The notes: generated from the sequence alone by a model not told the origin. Counted from the stretch's first letter, positions 6,739 through 15,971 are shown. The stretch: 64,000 nucleotides of DNA from Anaerolineae bacterium (GCA_019912965.1 JAIOHM010000143.1:16975-80974); one strand, 5' to 3'. Numbers and translations: made by a program.

Positions 6739-9603
6739 ATGGAAATAATGCTTATCGTCGTAGCTCCATTTTTGCTGGCAATTGCCGCATTGGTCGCCCG
6801 ATCCTATTTGCCGTCTGCGCGTCAAGGCTGGCTGCTGGCGGCGGGATTGGCTGCGTTGTTTGTGTTGGGGCTTGGTCAGTTGGGGAGTGTTACTGCACAG
6901 GGCGCGGTGACGTTCAGCGCCACATGGGTAGCCGCCCTTGACCTGAATCTGTCGTTCTATCTGGACGGGCTGGCGCTGCTGTTTGTACTGGTTGTCACCG
7001 GGCTTGGAACGGCTGTCACCTTTTATGGCGGTTACTATTTTGAGGATGCTCAGGAATCCGGTCATTTTTTCGCGCTGATGATGGCCTTTACCGGGGCGAT
7101 GCTGGCGCTGGTCACGGCTGGTAATGTGCTGACGTTGTTCATCAGTTGGGAATTGACGAGCATTATCTCATTCCTGCTCATCGGTTTTTACGGAGATGTC
7201 AAAGCACGGGGTGGGGCATTACAAGCGCTGATTGTGACCGGGGGCGGTGGTCTGGCGCTGCTGGTCGGTCTGCTGCTGATTGGTACTGCCGCCGGAACGA
7301 TGGAAATCAGCGCAATTTTGAGCAGTGGCGATGTGCTGCGTGAACATCCCTGGTATACAGCGATTGTGATTCTGGTTTGCGTAGGCAGTTTTAGCAAAAG
7401 CGCCCAGTGGCCGCTGCATTTCTGGCTGCCAGAGGCAATGACCGCACCTACCCCGGCCAGCGCGTTTTTGCATTCAGCCACAATGGTCAAAGCAGGGGTG
7501 TATTTGCTGGCGCGGTTGTATCCAGTGCTAGGGGATGCTGCCCTGTGGGAAAGTGTGCTGGTGACTTTCGGTCTGATTACCATGCTAATCGGCGCGTTTC
7601 TGGCGCTGCGACAGCAGGATTTAAAAGGTAGTCTGGCATTTTCAACGATCAGCCAGTTAGGTGCGCTGGTGGCGCTGCTGGGACTGCCTCATTCGGAAGG
7701 TATTAAGGCCGCTATGGTTGGTATCCTAGGACACGCGCTGTACAAGGGTGCGCTGTTTTTGGTGGTTGGGGCTGTTGACCATGCGACTGGAACGCGCGAT
7801 TTGAGCCAATTGGGTGGTTTGCGAACGCGGATGCAGGGTTTTGCGGTGGTCACGGCGCTGGCAGGTTTGTCGATGGCTGGTATCCCGCCGCTGTTGGGCT
7901 TTGTCGCCAAAGAACTGCTGATCGAGTCAAGCCTGCACGCGGCATCAACACTGGCGGTTGGGGTGGTGGTCATCAGTGCGGCGCTGACGGTGGCAATGGC
8001 GTTGATTCTGTTCTGGGATGTGTTTATGCGACCGGCTGTTCATGACGATCATGGGCATTTTCACGCCCTGCCATCCCCGATGGTTTATGGCCCGGCGGGG
8101 TTGGCGGGTTTGTCATTGCTGCTGGGTTTACTGGTTGGGCCACTGGTGACGCCGATTATCACCCCGACTGTTGGCGAACCTGTCAAGTTGTATCTGTTCG
8201 CGCCGGAAATCATTACATCACCGCTGTTGTTGAGCGGGCTGGCGATTGCTGGAGGCATTGCCATCTTCCTGACGCGGAATATATGGCGGACGTGGGCATT
8301 CCCGGCGCTGCCTTCCGGCGGACAGATTTATCAAAGCCTTGTGCGCGGCGTCGAAGTGGTGGCTGATCTGGCACTCAAAACGCAGGCCGGGAAAATTCGA
8401 TATTATCTGGTCATCATTCTGGCGGTGGTTATCGGTTTGATGTCTACCGCCGGACTCAGCACGTTGGTCAACCTGAGTGCCATCAATGTCCAGTTTCGCA
8501 GCGCGGCGGATGTGCTCAAAATTATGCTGCTGCTGCTGGCGTTGGGAACTATGCTGGCGAGTATTTTGTTCAAGCAGCATTTGCTGGCGGCGCTGGCGCT
8601 GGGTGTTTCCGGTTACAGCATAGGCGGTGTCTTTTTGCTGGAACCTGCGCCGGATGTGGCCTTAGTCCAATTTTTAGTGGAAACGCTGGGCACGGTACTG
8701 ATTATCCTGATTCTGGCACGAACCAGCGCCCCGGAACGCCTGAAAGCTATCCAGAATTTGTGGGGTGGGACGCGCGCTGGATTGTGGCGGGATATAGCCA
8801 TTTCAACGCTTGTGGGGGTAGGGATTACGCTGTTCGCGCTGGCTGCCGTCAACAGCCGCCCGACGCGGGACACGGTCGCCACATGGCATCTGCAAAATGC
8901 ACTGCCACAAACCGGTGCTTCTGATGTCGTAGCGGCGATTGTGACCGATTTTCGGGGTATGGATACCCTGATCGAAATTACGGTATTTGGCATGGCGGCG
9001 TTGGGTGTTTTGACGCTGCTCACCCTGCCTACACGCGGGAAACCGATTGAGCTGGCATCCCGCTTTCGCCCTCTCCGGCGGTTACTGTTACGACGTGGGG
9101 CAGCTATCAATGAGAAAGCAAATGAGGTGCAGGTCGAGATAGAGGAGGATGAGGAAGTTTATACCTTCAAATTCTCTGATCCGCTGACCCGAATGGCTGC
9201 CCGGTTGGTACTGCCGTTCGCGCTGCTGATTGCGCTGGGTCACATTCTGTATGGTGGCGGCGCACCCGGCGATGGTTTTACGGCGGGCGTGATCGGCGGT
9301 CTGGGCGTGGCGGTGTGGTACATCGTGTTTGGCTATGCAGATGCCAAACGGCGTTTGCACTGGATACATCCAGCCCGGTTAATTGGCTTTGGGTTAGCCC
9401 TGTCGTTGATTAATGCTGTGCTGCCGCTGTTGTTCGGGCGCGATTTTTTGGCTGTTACCCTTCTCAAAGATGTGGCGCTCCCGGCTGGGTTGAAATTTTC
9501 GTCAACGGTGGTATTTGAAGTCGCCATCTGTTTAACGGTATTGGGCGGTGTCAGTGCTGTTATGGAAGCCATTTCGCATCCCAAAGAGGTAGAGAGATTA
9601 TGA
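6739..9603 (+). CDS. mrpA: Mrp Na+/H+ antiporter subunit A fused to subunit B
   Basis: A 954-residue polytopic membrane protein. The first 500 residues are the NuoL/MrpA antiporter module, with the conserved Glu in FISWELTSIISFL and Lys residues in SKSAQWPLHFWLP and TMVKAGVY. Next comes a DUF4040 region (GTMLASILFKQHLLAALALG). The last 150 residues match MrpB (GHILYGGGAPGDGFTAGVIG), which is a separate gene in Bacillus. Mrp complexes exchange Na+ for H+ across the cytoplasmic membrane and need all subunits. AAGGGA lies eight bases before the ATG at 6739; two ATGs just upstream overlap that site and are less likely. The mrpC start overlaps the stop by four bases. Confidence 0.92.
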   Translation: MEIMLIVVAPFLLAIAALVARSYLPSARQGWLLAAGLAALFVLGLGQLGSVTAQGAVTFSATWVAALDLNLSFYLDGLALLFVLVVTGLGTAVTFYGGYYFEDAQESGHFFALMMAFTGAMLALVTAGNVLTLFISWELTSIISFLLIGFYGDVKARGGALQALIVTGGGGLALLVGLLLIGTAAGTMEISAILSSGDVLREHPWYTAIVILVCVGSFSKSAQWPLHFWLPEAMTAPTPASAFLHSATMVKAGVYLLARLYPVLGDAALWESVLVTFGLITMLIGAFLALRQQDLKGSLAFSTISQLGALVALLGLPHSEGIKAAMVGILGHALYKGALFLVVGAVDHATGTRDLSQLGGLRTRMQGFAVVTALAGLSMAGIPPLLGFVAKELLIESSLHAASTLAVGVVVISAALTVAMALILFWDVFMRPAVHDDHGHFHALPSPMVYGPAGLAGLSLLLGLLVGPLVTPIITPTVGEPVKLYLFAPEIITSPLLLSGLAIAGGIAIFLTRNIWRTWAFPALPSGGQIYQSLVRGVEVVADLALKTQAGKIRYYLVIILAVVIGLMSTAGLSTLVNLSAINVQFRSAADVLKIMLLLLALGTMLASILFKQHLLAALALGVSGYSIGGVFLLEPAPDVALVQFLVETLGTVLIILILARTSAPERLKAIQNLWGGTRAGLWRDIAISTLVGVGITLFALAAVNSRPTRDTVATWHLQNALPQTGASDVVAAIVTDFRGMDTLIEITVFGMAALGVLTLLTLPTRGKPIELASRFRPLRRLLLRRGAAINEKANEVQVEIEEDEEVYTFKFSDPLTRMAARLVLPFALLIALGHILYGGGAPGDGFTAGVIGGLGVAVWYIVFGYADAKRRLHWIHPARLIGFGLALSLINAVLPLLFGRDFLAVTLLKDVALPAGLKFSSTVVFEVAICLTVLGGVSAVMEAISHPKEVERL

Positions 9604-9944
9604 ACGCGATATTTGCGATTGCGACCGGAATCATGTTCGGTTTAGGTGTTTTCCAGCTTTTGCGCCGCGACCTGATTAAATCCGCGATGGGCTTTTATAT
9701 CCTGTTCACCGCTATCAATCTGCTGCTGCTGGCAGTTGGGGCTTTCAACGGGCAGGTGGCGGCTTATGTGGATAAGAACAATCAGATTGCGGGACAACCC
9801 AGCGACCCGGTTGTGCAGGCGCTTTTGCTGACTGCTATCGTCATCAGCTTTGGTTCGTATGCCCTGTTATTAGGGTTCATTGCACTCTCATCCCGCCGTT
9901 TTCAAACGGTTGACTCGGACGAAATCGACCACCTGAAAGGTTAG
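9600..9944 (+). CDS. mrpC: Mrp antiporter subunit C (NuoK-like)
   Basis: A 114-residue protein with three membrane segments, homologous to NuoK of complex I. The typical MrpC start GIMFGLGVFQLLRRD and the DPVVQALLLTAIVISFG loop are present. MrpC helps hold the A and D modules together. Its ATG overlaps the mrpA stop (ATGA), so translation is probably coupled. Confidence 0.92.
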   Translation: MNAIFAIATGIMFGLGVFQLLRRDLIKSAMGFYILFTAINLLLLAVGAFNGQVAAYVDKNNQIAGQPSDPVVQALLLTAIVISFGSYALLLGFIALSSRRFQTVDSDEIDHLKG

Positions 9945-9947
9945 CTG

Positions 9948-11429
9948 ATGAATTTGTTTGTGCTTGGAACGGTTTTTCTGCCATTGGGATGTTCATCGCT
10001 GGCAGTGCTGACCGCGCGCAGCCGGACGCTTCAGCACATTATTGGTCTGCTGGGTAGTTTGCTGGCGTGGGGATGCAGCCTTGCGGTGCTGCTGGCGAAT
10101 CAGCAGAGTGGGCCGCAGCTTTATCGCCTGGGCGGCTGGCCGACTCCCTTTGGAATCGTGCTGGTGGCTGACCAACTTTCGGCGCTGTTGAGTGTTATGG
10201 CAACCACTGTGATTGTGGCGGGTATGGTCTACATCCTCGGCAGTAAAGACAAGTCTATGAATTATCCGGTTTCCATCCCCCTGTTTTTGTGTATGGCTGC
10301 GGGGTTGAATGGGGCGCTGTATACCGGGGATATTTTCACCCTGTTTGTGTTCATCGAACTGATGGTGATTTCGTCGGTTATTCTGGTGGCGATTTCCGAT
10401 AACCGTTATGGACTGGAAGCGGCCATCAAATATCTGCTCATCAGCGCGATGGGATCGCTGTTTTTGCTGATCGGTATCGGCGCGTTGTATGCCACCTTTG
10501 GTACGCTGACGATGGCCGATATCGCCCAACTGCTGGCGACGGGTGAACGCCCGCTGCTGGCACAGGCCGCCGCTGTGATGCTGATGTGTGCCTTTTTGCT
10601 CAAAAGTGCGGTTTTCCCGTTCCACTTCTGGCAGCCGGATTTTCATACCACCGCACCAACACCAGTGGGTGCAATGTTGTCATCCATTGTGGTGAAGGTT
10701 GGCATCTACGGCATCATTCGCATCATCACCTTGATGTTCACTACTGAAGCCCCGCTGATCGAAAATCTGCTGCTGGTGCTGGGGTTGATCGGGATTTTCT
10801 TCGGCAGTTTGGGCGCGTTACGGACATACGATGCCAAACGGATTCTGGCTTATTCGACCTTTGGTCAAATCGGATTCATTCTGGTCGGAATTGGATGGGG
10901 TACGCCGCTGGCATTGGTTGGGGCGCTGGTTTATGCCTTTAACCACGCTTTCATCAAAGCGGCTCTGCTGATGATTACGGGCGTGGTCGCCAGCCGGACG
11001 CTGAACAAGACCGCGCGTTTGAGCGAATTGGGCGGCGTTGGCAAATCAATGGCCTTTACGGGAATACTGTACTTTTTAGGCGGCATGGCACTGGCTGGTG
11101 TACCGCCATTGAACGGTTTCATCGGCAAAGTGGCGTTGGCGCGCAGCGGCATCAACAGTCAAAACTGGGTGACTCTGGGTTTGGTGATCGGCGCGGGAAT
11201 TCTCACTCTGCTGTACATGATGCGAACCTGGCAGCATATTTTTCAGCGTGAATCGGAGCAGGATTTACATCTGAAGCCAACCGGGGATAGTCCGCTGGCT
11301 CCTACGCTGTTGATCGCCTGTTGCATCGCGTTTGGGCTATATGCCGCGCCGCTGGTTGATCTGGCGACGCTGGCGGTAGCCCAGTTGGGCGATCCACAAA
11401 TCTATATCCGCGCGGTTTTAGGAGGTTGA
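9948..11429 (+). CDS. mrpD: Mrp antiporter subunit D
   Basis: A 493-residue NuoM/N-like antiporter module of usual length with about 14 membrane helices. Conserved features include the Glu in FVFIELMVISSVI, the Lys in LLKSAVFPFHFW, and FNHAFIKAALLMITG. With MrpA it forms the likely ion pathways. It follows mrpC by three bases. Confidence 0.92.
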   Translation: MNLFVLGTVFLPLGCSSLAVLTARSRTLQHIIGLLGSLLAWGCSLAVLLANQQSGPQLYRLGGWPTPFGIVLVADQLSALLSVMATTVIVAGMVYILGSKDKSMNYPVSIPLFLCMAAGLNGALYTGDIFTLFVFIELMVISSVILVAISDNRYGLEAAIKYLLISAMGSLFLLIGIGALYATFGTLTMADIAQLLATGERPLLAQAAAVMLMCAFLLKSAVFPFHFWQPDFHTTAPTPVGAMLSSIVVKVGIYGIIRIITLMFTTEAPLIENLLLVLGLIGIFFGSLGALRTYDAKRILAYSTFGQIGFILVGIGWGTPLALVGALVYAFNHAFIKAALLMITGVVASRTLNKTARLSELGGVGKSMAFTGILYFLGGMALAGVPPLNGFIGKVALARSGINSQNWVTLGLVIGAGILTLLYMMRTWQHIFQRESEQDLHLKPTGDSPLAPTLLIACCIAFGLYAAPLVDLATLAVAQLGDPQIYIRAVLGG

Positions 11430-11431
11430 TG

Positions 11432-11917
11432 ATGACTTTTTATCTGATGACAGCCGTCCCAATGGGTTTGGTATGGGCAGCGATTGCCAATACTGCCCCG
11501 GTTGAAAGTTTCATTCTGGGCTTCCTGATCAGTCTGTTGGTGCTGGCAATGCTGCGTCCGCCGTTCGCCCCGGTTCGGTGGGGACGGCTTCCGGGGCAGA
11601 TCGTTAATTTAATTCTGTACACCCTGCTGATGTTCCGCGATATTTTTCTTTCCAGCATCGATGTAGCCCGACGGGTGCTTTCGCCTACTATGCCGCTGCG
11701 ACCGGGTATTGTGGCTGTTCCCACGCAGGATGCTGATGAACGCGAAATGATCGCCGCCCTCAGTGCCCATAACATCACCATTACCCCCGGCGAACTGGTG
11801 GTGGACTTTGAGGGAAATCACACCATGTATGTTCACTGTCTGGATGTTGAGGCAACCAGTCAGACCGCAGCGACCGCGCAATCCAGACGGCTGCGGCTGT
11901 TAAAGAAGATTCTGTAA
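11432..11917 (+). CDS. mrpE: Mrp antiporter subunit E
   Basis: A protein of about 161 residues with three N-terminal membrane segments and a soluble C-terminal domain, as in other MrpE/MnhE. The segment GRLPGQIVNLILYTLLMFRD and the later TITPGELVVDF are family hallmarks. AGGAGG at 11420-11425 sits six bases before ATG 11432; ATG 11429, which overlaps the mrpD stop, is possible but close to the ribosome site. Confidence 0.88.
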   Translation: MTFYLMTAVPMGLVWAAIANTAPVESFILGFLISLLVLAMLRPPFAPVRWGRLPGQIVNLILYTLLMFRDIFLSSIDVARRVLSPTMPLRPGIVAVPTQDADEREMIAALSAHNITITPGELVVDFEGNHTMYVHCLDVEATSQTAATAQSRRLRLLKKIL

Positions 11918-11927
11918 GGGGTTTATC

Positions 11928-12203
11928 ATGAGCGATGTCGTGAATTTTGTTGTGCAGGCTGCGCTGGTTTTGCTCATTATGCTGCTTTTGCCCTGTGCCT
12001 ACCGGGTGCTGCGCGGCCCGACGCCCGCCGACCGTTTACAGGCCACCGACACCATGACCACACTGCTGATTGGCATCATCGTCCTGCTGGCGCTGGTGCA
12101 GCGCAGCACTTTTGTAGTCGATGTTGGCATGGCGCTGGCGGCATTCAGCTTTGTGGGAACGCTGGCCGTCTCGCGTTATTTGTGCGAAGGCAAAGTCTTT
12201 TAG
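11928..12203 (+). CDS. mrpF: Mrp antiporter subunit F
   Basis: A 91-residue protein with three membrane helices. The sequence YRVLRGPTPADRLQATDT and the following LIGIIVLLA helix are typical of MrpF/MnhF. AAGGGG precedes the ATG. Ten bases separate it from mrpE. Confidence 0.9.
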   Translation: MSDVVNFVVQAALVLLIMLLLPCAYRVLRGPTPADRLQATDTMTTLLIGIIVLLALVQRSTFVVDVGMALAAFSFVGTLAVSRYLCEGKVF

Positions 12204-12245
12204 TCGTTAGCTGGAACGTTTGGGTTGTTATGAGGAGATCGAAAT

Positions 12246-12575
12246 ATGGGATTGGGTGAAGTTTTAGGGCTACTGGCGCTGGGTTTCGGTGTCTTTTTCT
12301 GCGTGGTCGGCATCATCGGTTTGCTGCGTTTCCCGGATGTGTACTGCCGCATTCACGCTTCTGGCAAAGTTTCTACAGTGGGTATCGTTGGGCTGCTGGT
12401 CGGGGCATCATTGTTAATGCCTGAGATCACACTCAAGGCGTTGGGGCTGGCGCTGTTTATGGTAATTGCCTCGCCCATTGCTTCCCACGCCATCGCTTCC
12501 GCTGCTTATCGTCAGGGTGTGCCGTTGGTGCTGGTTGCGCGGGATGATCTGGCAGGGCGGGGCGAAACTTTGTAG
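12246..12575 (+). CDS. mrpG: Mrp antiporter subunit G
   Basis: A 109-residue protein with three membrane helices. The start GVFFCVVGIIGLLRFPDVY and the RIHASGKVSTVGIVG stretch are MrpG/MnhG signatures. GAGGAG precedes the ATG. It is the last gene of the operon; a 9-bp perfect stem-loop follows 11 bases after the stop. Confidence 0.9.
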   Translation: MGLGEVLGLLALGFGVFFCVVGIIGLLRFPDVYCRIHASGKVSTVGIVGLLVGASLLMPEITLKALGLALFMVIASPIASHAIASAAYRQGVPLVLVARDDLAGRGETL

Positions 12576-12586
12576 ACCCACAATGA

Positions 12587-12608
12587 GGGACAGACCGCCG
12601 TCTGTCCC
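12587..12608. terminator. Stem-loop after Mrp operon
   Basis: GGGACAGAC-cgcc-GTCTGTCCC, a perfect 9-bp stem between convergent genes. There is no T run, so it may be a transcript-end stabiliser or a weak terminator. Confidence 0.45.
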
Positions 12609-12662
12609 CTGACATTACTATTGCACCACCAAATAACCGCCAGCCACACGAAATCAATGCGG

Positions 12663-14141
12663 TTATTGCAATTCTGTGGTGGGTTGCAGCGTCAATGTGC
12701 GCTCATCTTCTACGCGCTCCACCGCCCAGCCTTCTGTGCCATCTGGTGTGCGGATTTTCCACCAAGAGAGATTATCTACAATCTGCGGCCCTTCCAGCAG
12801 CGTAACGATTGTGCCCGGTTCCAATTCAAACACGATGCTGAAACTGCGTCCTGCACCCTCACGCGCCCGCAGGGTATCGCCCTCGGTCGTGGTCACCACT
12901 GCCTGCTGACCTGCTGCCAGCGCGGGCTGAAGTGTTTGCTCAGTTTCGACGCGCTCCACTGCCCAACCAATTTCGCCCGCTACCGTCTGTACCCGCCACC
13001 AGTTGTACCCGTCATTCTTGCGCGGCCCTTCCAGCAGCGTGACCACGGTATCGCGTTCCAGTTTGACGAGAATCTCGAATTCCAGCCCCGGCCCGCTGCG
13101 AAGGTTCAAACGGTCGCCTTCGGTCGTAAACACCACTGCCTGTGTGTCTACTTTCAGATCGAAAGTGTCGAAGGCTTCGTCGTTCGATTCAACCTGACCT
13201 TCACCTGTGATTTCCACCGTCAGCGCCAATGTACCCACACTACCGCCGCCAGCATGGGTGACCAGCAGTGTATATTCGCCCGCTTCAGGAATGGTGTAAC
13301 GTACCACCGCGTCCAGATTCACGCCGCTGTCATCGTCAAAGATAACTGCCGCACCGTCCGCATTCAGAATGACGAGCAGTGGATCAACGGATGAACCTGC
13401 CTCGGCACGAGCAGCCGCCCGTACAATTTGTCCGGTTTCAGCACTGAACGGAACGCGGAAGACCGTGCCTTCGCTCATTTCCAACGTCTCGCCCGCTTGT
13501 ACATCACTGATCTGCATATCGACCGTGCGGCTAACGGTCAAATCCACCCAGCGGGCAATATCCGTTAATGCTGCCGGATTTTCCAGAATTTGATATACCC
13601 ATGCTCGTGACAGATAACCGGATTTGTAAGTTGGATCGAGTTCCAGTGCTTCCGTCAAATCGGCAATCGCCGCCTCAAATTCCCCAAGTTCAGTATGCAG
13701 CAGGCCGCGATTGTAGTACGGAATGTACTTTTCCTCGTTCGGCACTTCAATCGCCCGATCATAATCCGCCATCGCCCGGTCGTAATCGCCCCGGTTGAAG
13801 TAGATGTTGCCCCGATTATTCAACGAAGCCGAGTCGTCCGGCAGAATCGCCAGCACGGCTGTATAATCCGCCTCGGCACTCGCCTCATCCTCTAACGATT
13901 GATAAGCATAACCCCGCCGGAACAGGGCAAAAGTATTGGATGGATTGAGTTCCAATGCACACCCATAATCAGCGATGACACCTGCCCAGTCTTCATCCAG
14001 CCAGCGCGACTCCCCCCGGTCAAGATAAGCCTGTTCACCATCCAGATCACAGGTTACATTTTCCTGTGCGCTGATCGGCTGAAAAACCGTAAGCAGTGCC
14101 AGCATCAATAACAGTGCCAGCCATCCGCGTCTTTTAAGCAT
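12663..14141 (-). CDS. Secreted TPR protein with two SH3b domains
   Basis: A 492-residue exported protein. A signal peptide (MLKRRGW then a Leu-rich core ending ISAQE) is followed by four to five TPR repeats at 30-200 (for example YNRGLLHTELGEFEAAIADL). A beta-rich region at 210-315 resembles pre-peptidase C-terminal domains (AGEYTLLVTHAGGG). Two SH3b domains follow, each with LRSGPG or LRAREGAG and a WWR/KVRT..GEIGWA pattern. SH3b domains often bind peptidoglycan, so an envelope scaffold role is likely. GGGGG precedes the ATG. I know no gene name. Confidence 0.75.
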   Translation of the reverse strand: MLKRRGWLALLLMLALLTVFQPISAQENVTCDLDGEQAYLDRGESRWLDEDWAGVIADYGCALELNPSNTFALFRRGYAYQSLEDEASAEADYTAVLAILPDDSASLNNRGNIYFNRGDYDRAMADYDRAIEVPNEEKYIPYYNRGLLHTELGEFEAAIADLTEALELDPTYKSGYLSRAWVYQILENPAALTDIARWVDLTVSRTVDMQISDVQAGETLEMSEGTVFRVPFSAETGQIVRAAARAEAGSSVDPLLVILNADGAAVIFDDDSGVNLDAVVRYTIPEAGEYTLLVTHAGGGSVGTLALTVEITGEGQVESNDEAFDTFDLKVDTQAVVFTTEGDRLNLRSGPGLEFEILVKLERDTVVTLLEGPRKNDGYNWWRVQTVAGEIGWAVERVETEQTLQPALAAGQQAVVTTTEGDTLRAREGAGRSFSIVFELEPGTIVTLLEGPQIVDNLSWWKIRTPDGTEGWAVERVEDERTLTLQPTTELQ

Positions 14142-14250
14142 ATTGCCCCCATATGATGAATTTCGCTTTCAGGAAATTGTGACCCAGGTCAACCTGTCCG
14201 ACAACCACCCTCTGGCGGAGGCACATCTCCATCACAAGACTGAATAACGA

Positions 14251-14901
14251 TCACATCAACATTTCTACTGCTGACCACCACGCACTTAATCCGTAGATAA
14301 TCAGGAACAGTCCGCTGGCAACCGATACCCATTTCAAGATTCCTGGGCTAATCATCCGGCGCACTACACTCAACAGCAATGCAAGACTGAGCACCCAGGC
14401 CATCGCCCCGCCCAGCATGGCGAATACTGCCACCAATCCCACTGTACCCACTGGTGGCCAATCACCGTTCCAAGAGGCGAAAAAACTGCCTGCCAGCGCC
14501 ATCCAGCTAATGATCGTTAGTGGGTTAAACAACGTCACCAATAACCCCGAACGGAAAATCCGCCAGCGCGACGAACGGCCAGCTTCCCCGCGCATGGTTT
14601 CCATATCAATCCGGGTGCGTACTGCATCAATGCCCATATAAATCAGCCATGCACCGCCCAATATCCACAAGGCCAACCGGAAGGTGTTGTTCTCGGTATC
14701 CAATGTCGAAAGGCCGCCGTAGGCAATCAGATAAGCCAGCACCGCGTATAGCGTGTCCGCAACGATTGAACCGACATAAAAATTAAATGCGCTCCAGAAC
14801 CCGGTCGTTATTGCGCGTTGACTCCCCGAAATGGTAACCGGGCCGGGAGGCACAGCGACGGCAATGCCGATGACGAAGGCTGCGACGATCATAGCGAACA
14901 T
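14251..14901 (-). CDS. LysE-family amino acid exporter
   Basis: A protein of about 216 residues with six predicted membrane helices. It has the LysE/RhtB start with the VPPGPVTISGSQRAI motif, and FNPLTIISWMAL in the middle where family members have FLNPKA-like sequence. Family members export lysine, arginine, homoserine, threonine or cysteine; the substrate here cannot be told. The ATG at 14901 has AGGAG upstream; an in-frame start 19 codons earlier would lie inside the terminator hairpin of the leader and is rejected. A promoter and a folded leader precede it, so expression is probably controlled by premature termination. Confidence 0.85.
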   Translation of the reverse strand: MFAMIVAAFVIGIAVAVPPGPVTISGSQRAITTGFWSAFNFYVGSIVADTLYAVLAYLIAYGGLSTLDTENNTFRLALWILGGAWLIYMGIDAVRTRIDMETMRGEAGRSSRWRIFRSGLLVTLFNPLTIISWMALAGSFFASWNGDWPPVGTVGLVAVFAMLGGAMAWVLSLALLLSVVRRMISPGILKWVSVASGLFLIIYGLSAWWSAVEMLM

Positions 14902-14935
14902 ATTGCGATTTGCTCCTTGTGTAGCCAATAAAAAA

Positions 14936-15090
14936 GCCCGGTGTTTAATCTGGAACACCGGGCCGGTTGACCTTGAGAAGATGTGAGTTTACGTTACACG
15001 GTTTAACACCGCCGCCCAACATCGCAACCGACGCCAGCAGGCAGTATTATTCTGGTGGTCAAAAAATGGACGTAAACCGTATGTGTACAT
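14936..15090 (-). promoter_or_regulatory. Structured leader with terminator, candidate riboswitch/attenuator of lysE
   Basis: The leader runs from the promoter at 15098-15127 to an intrinsic terminator 35 bases before the lysE ATG. The terminator is GCCCGGTGTT pairing with AACACCGGGC (14936-14945 with 14954-14963), followed on the minus strand by six Ts. Upstream, an 8-bp helix joins 15070-15077 to 14987-14994 and encloses two short hairpins (15034-15037/15052-15055 and 15026-15030/14999-15003). An earlier CGGTGTT copy can compete for the terminator's 3' arm. TTGACC and GGTCAA could add a pseudoknot. This layout is that of a cis-acting switch. It matches no riboswitch consensus that I can recall. 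A 33-codon frame with Trp and Arg codons starts at 15090 and is an alternative leader-peptide reading. Confidence 0.5.
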
Positions 15091-15097
15091 GCCGTCT

Positions 15098-15127
15098 ATC
15101 CTAACCATAAGGCTGGATAGTTGTCAA
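15098..15127 (-). promoter_or_regulatory. Promoter of lysE leader
   Basis: Minus-strand TTGACA (15122-15127), 18-base spacer, TAGGAT (15098-15103). The transcript would start near 15091, just ahead of the folded leader. Confidence 0.55.
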
Positions 15128-15185
15128 GAATTCCAGTCCGCCATGCGAATCTGCTACGTTTCACCCACTACTCTTTCGCTGGTGC

Positions 15186-15215
15186 TTGCCGATACCCTTC
15201 ACGCGCTGCTATAAT
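15186..15215 (+). promoter_or_regulatory. Promoter of FHA gene
   Basis: TTGCCG (15186-15191), 18-base spacer, perfect TATAAT (15210-15215). The predicted start near 15222 leaves a short leader with GGAGGG before the ATG at 15255, which supports that start codon over an upstream in-frame GTG. Confidence 0.55.
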
Positions 15216-15254
15216 ACCGACGATATTCCATCGCTTGAGGGAGGGACGCCGCTT

Positions 15255-15971
15255 ATGCAGGGCAACGACAGTTTCCGTCTGGTCGTGCGCCGTGGCCCAC
15301 AGCCGAATCAGGTCTATGAACTGAATAAGGACATCATCACTGTCGGGCGCGACATTACCAATGACATCACAATTAATGACCCGGAAGTGAGCCGCCATCA
15401 TATGCGCTTCACGCGCGGGGCGGGTGGATTCACCCTTGAAGACCTGGGTTCGACCAATGGCACCTTCGTCAATGGTCAACGCTTGACTGGCGCGAAACCC
15501 CTCAGCAGTGGTGATATGATCGGTTTGGGGGAAACCGTCACCCTTCAATACGAATTGGCGCGTGGGGTTGCACCTGCTGCTGGCCCGGTTGTCCCGGAAG
15601 CCATGCCAACTGCCGCCAATCCGGCTCGCCAACCCGTGCCGCCGCCAACACCCAGCGCGCCCGCCCAACAACCATCGCCATATGAATACAATCAGCAGCC
15701 AGCATACAATCAGCAGCCTGCCTATACACCTGCGCCTCCGCAGGCACCACCCGGCGCGGGCTATGATTATGATCCCTATGCTGTGCGCGACGAAGAACCG
15801 CGCAACACCACTCGCTGGATTATCATCGGCTGTGTGGGTGTAGCCTTGTTCTGCTGCTGCGGCTCACTGGTCGGTTTGTGGCTGGTGGATGCGCTGTGTT
15901 TATGGAATCGGCTGCCGATTGTTTCCGACCTTGTGCGGGCAATCGGTTGGAGTGTCAACTGCCCCGTATAA
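15255..15971 (+). CDS. FHA-domain membrane protein
   Basis: A 238-residue protein. Residues 5-100 are a forkhead-associated domain with all key motifs: VGRD, SRHHMRF and STNGTFVNG. FHA domains bind phosphothreonine peptides. A Pro/Gln/Tyr-rich disordered linker with two NQQPAY repeats follows. Near the C-terminus is one membrane helix (WIIIGCVGVALFCCCG), so the FHA part is probably held on the inner side of the membrane. It may read out Ser/Thr kinase signalling. Start at GGAGGG-preceded ATG. Divergent from lysE. Confidence 0.85.
   Translation: MQGNDSFRLVVRRGPQPNQVYELNKDIITVGRDITNDITINDPEVSRHHMRFTRGAGGFTLEDLGSTNGTFVNGQRLTGAKPLSSGDMIGLGETVTLQYELARGVAPAAGPVVPEAMPTAANPARQPVPPPTPSAPAQQPSPYEYNQQPAYNQQPAYTPAPPQAPPGAGYDYDPYAVRDEEPRNTTRWIIIGCVGVALFCCCGSLVGLWLVDALCLWNRLPIVSDLVRAIGWSVNCPV

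Noticed and set aside
7188..7583. Long open frames antisense to the Mrp operon (also 8218-8580, 8613-9110, 9993-10646)
   Set aside because: They oppose clearly conserved Mrp genes, have no ribosome sites and odd composition; they are shadows of GC-biased codons.
12621..13394. 257-codon plus-strand frame opposite the TPR/SH3 gene
   Set aside because: The minus-strand gene has a signal peptide, TPR and SH3b motifs; the plus frame is rich in Cys, His and Arg without any motif.
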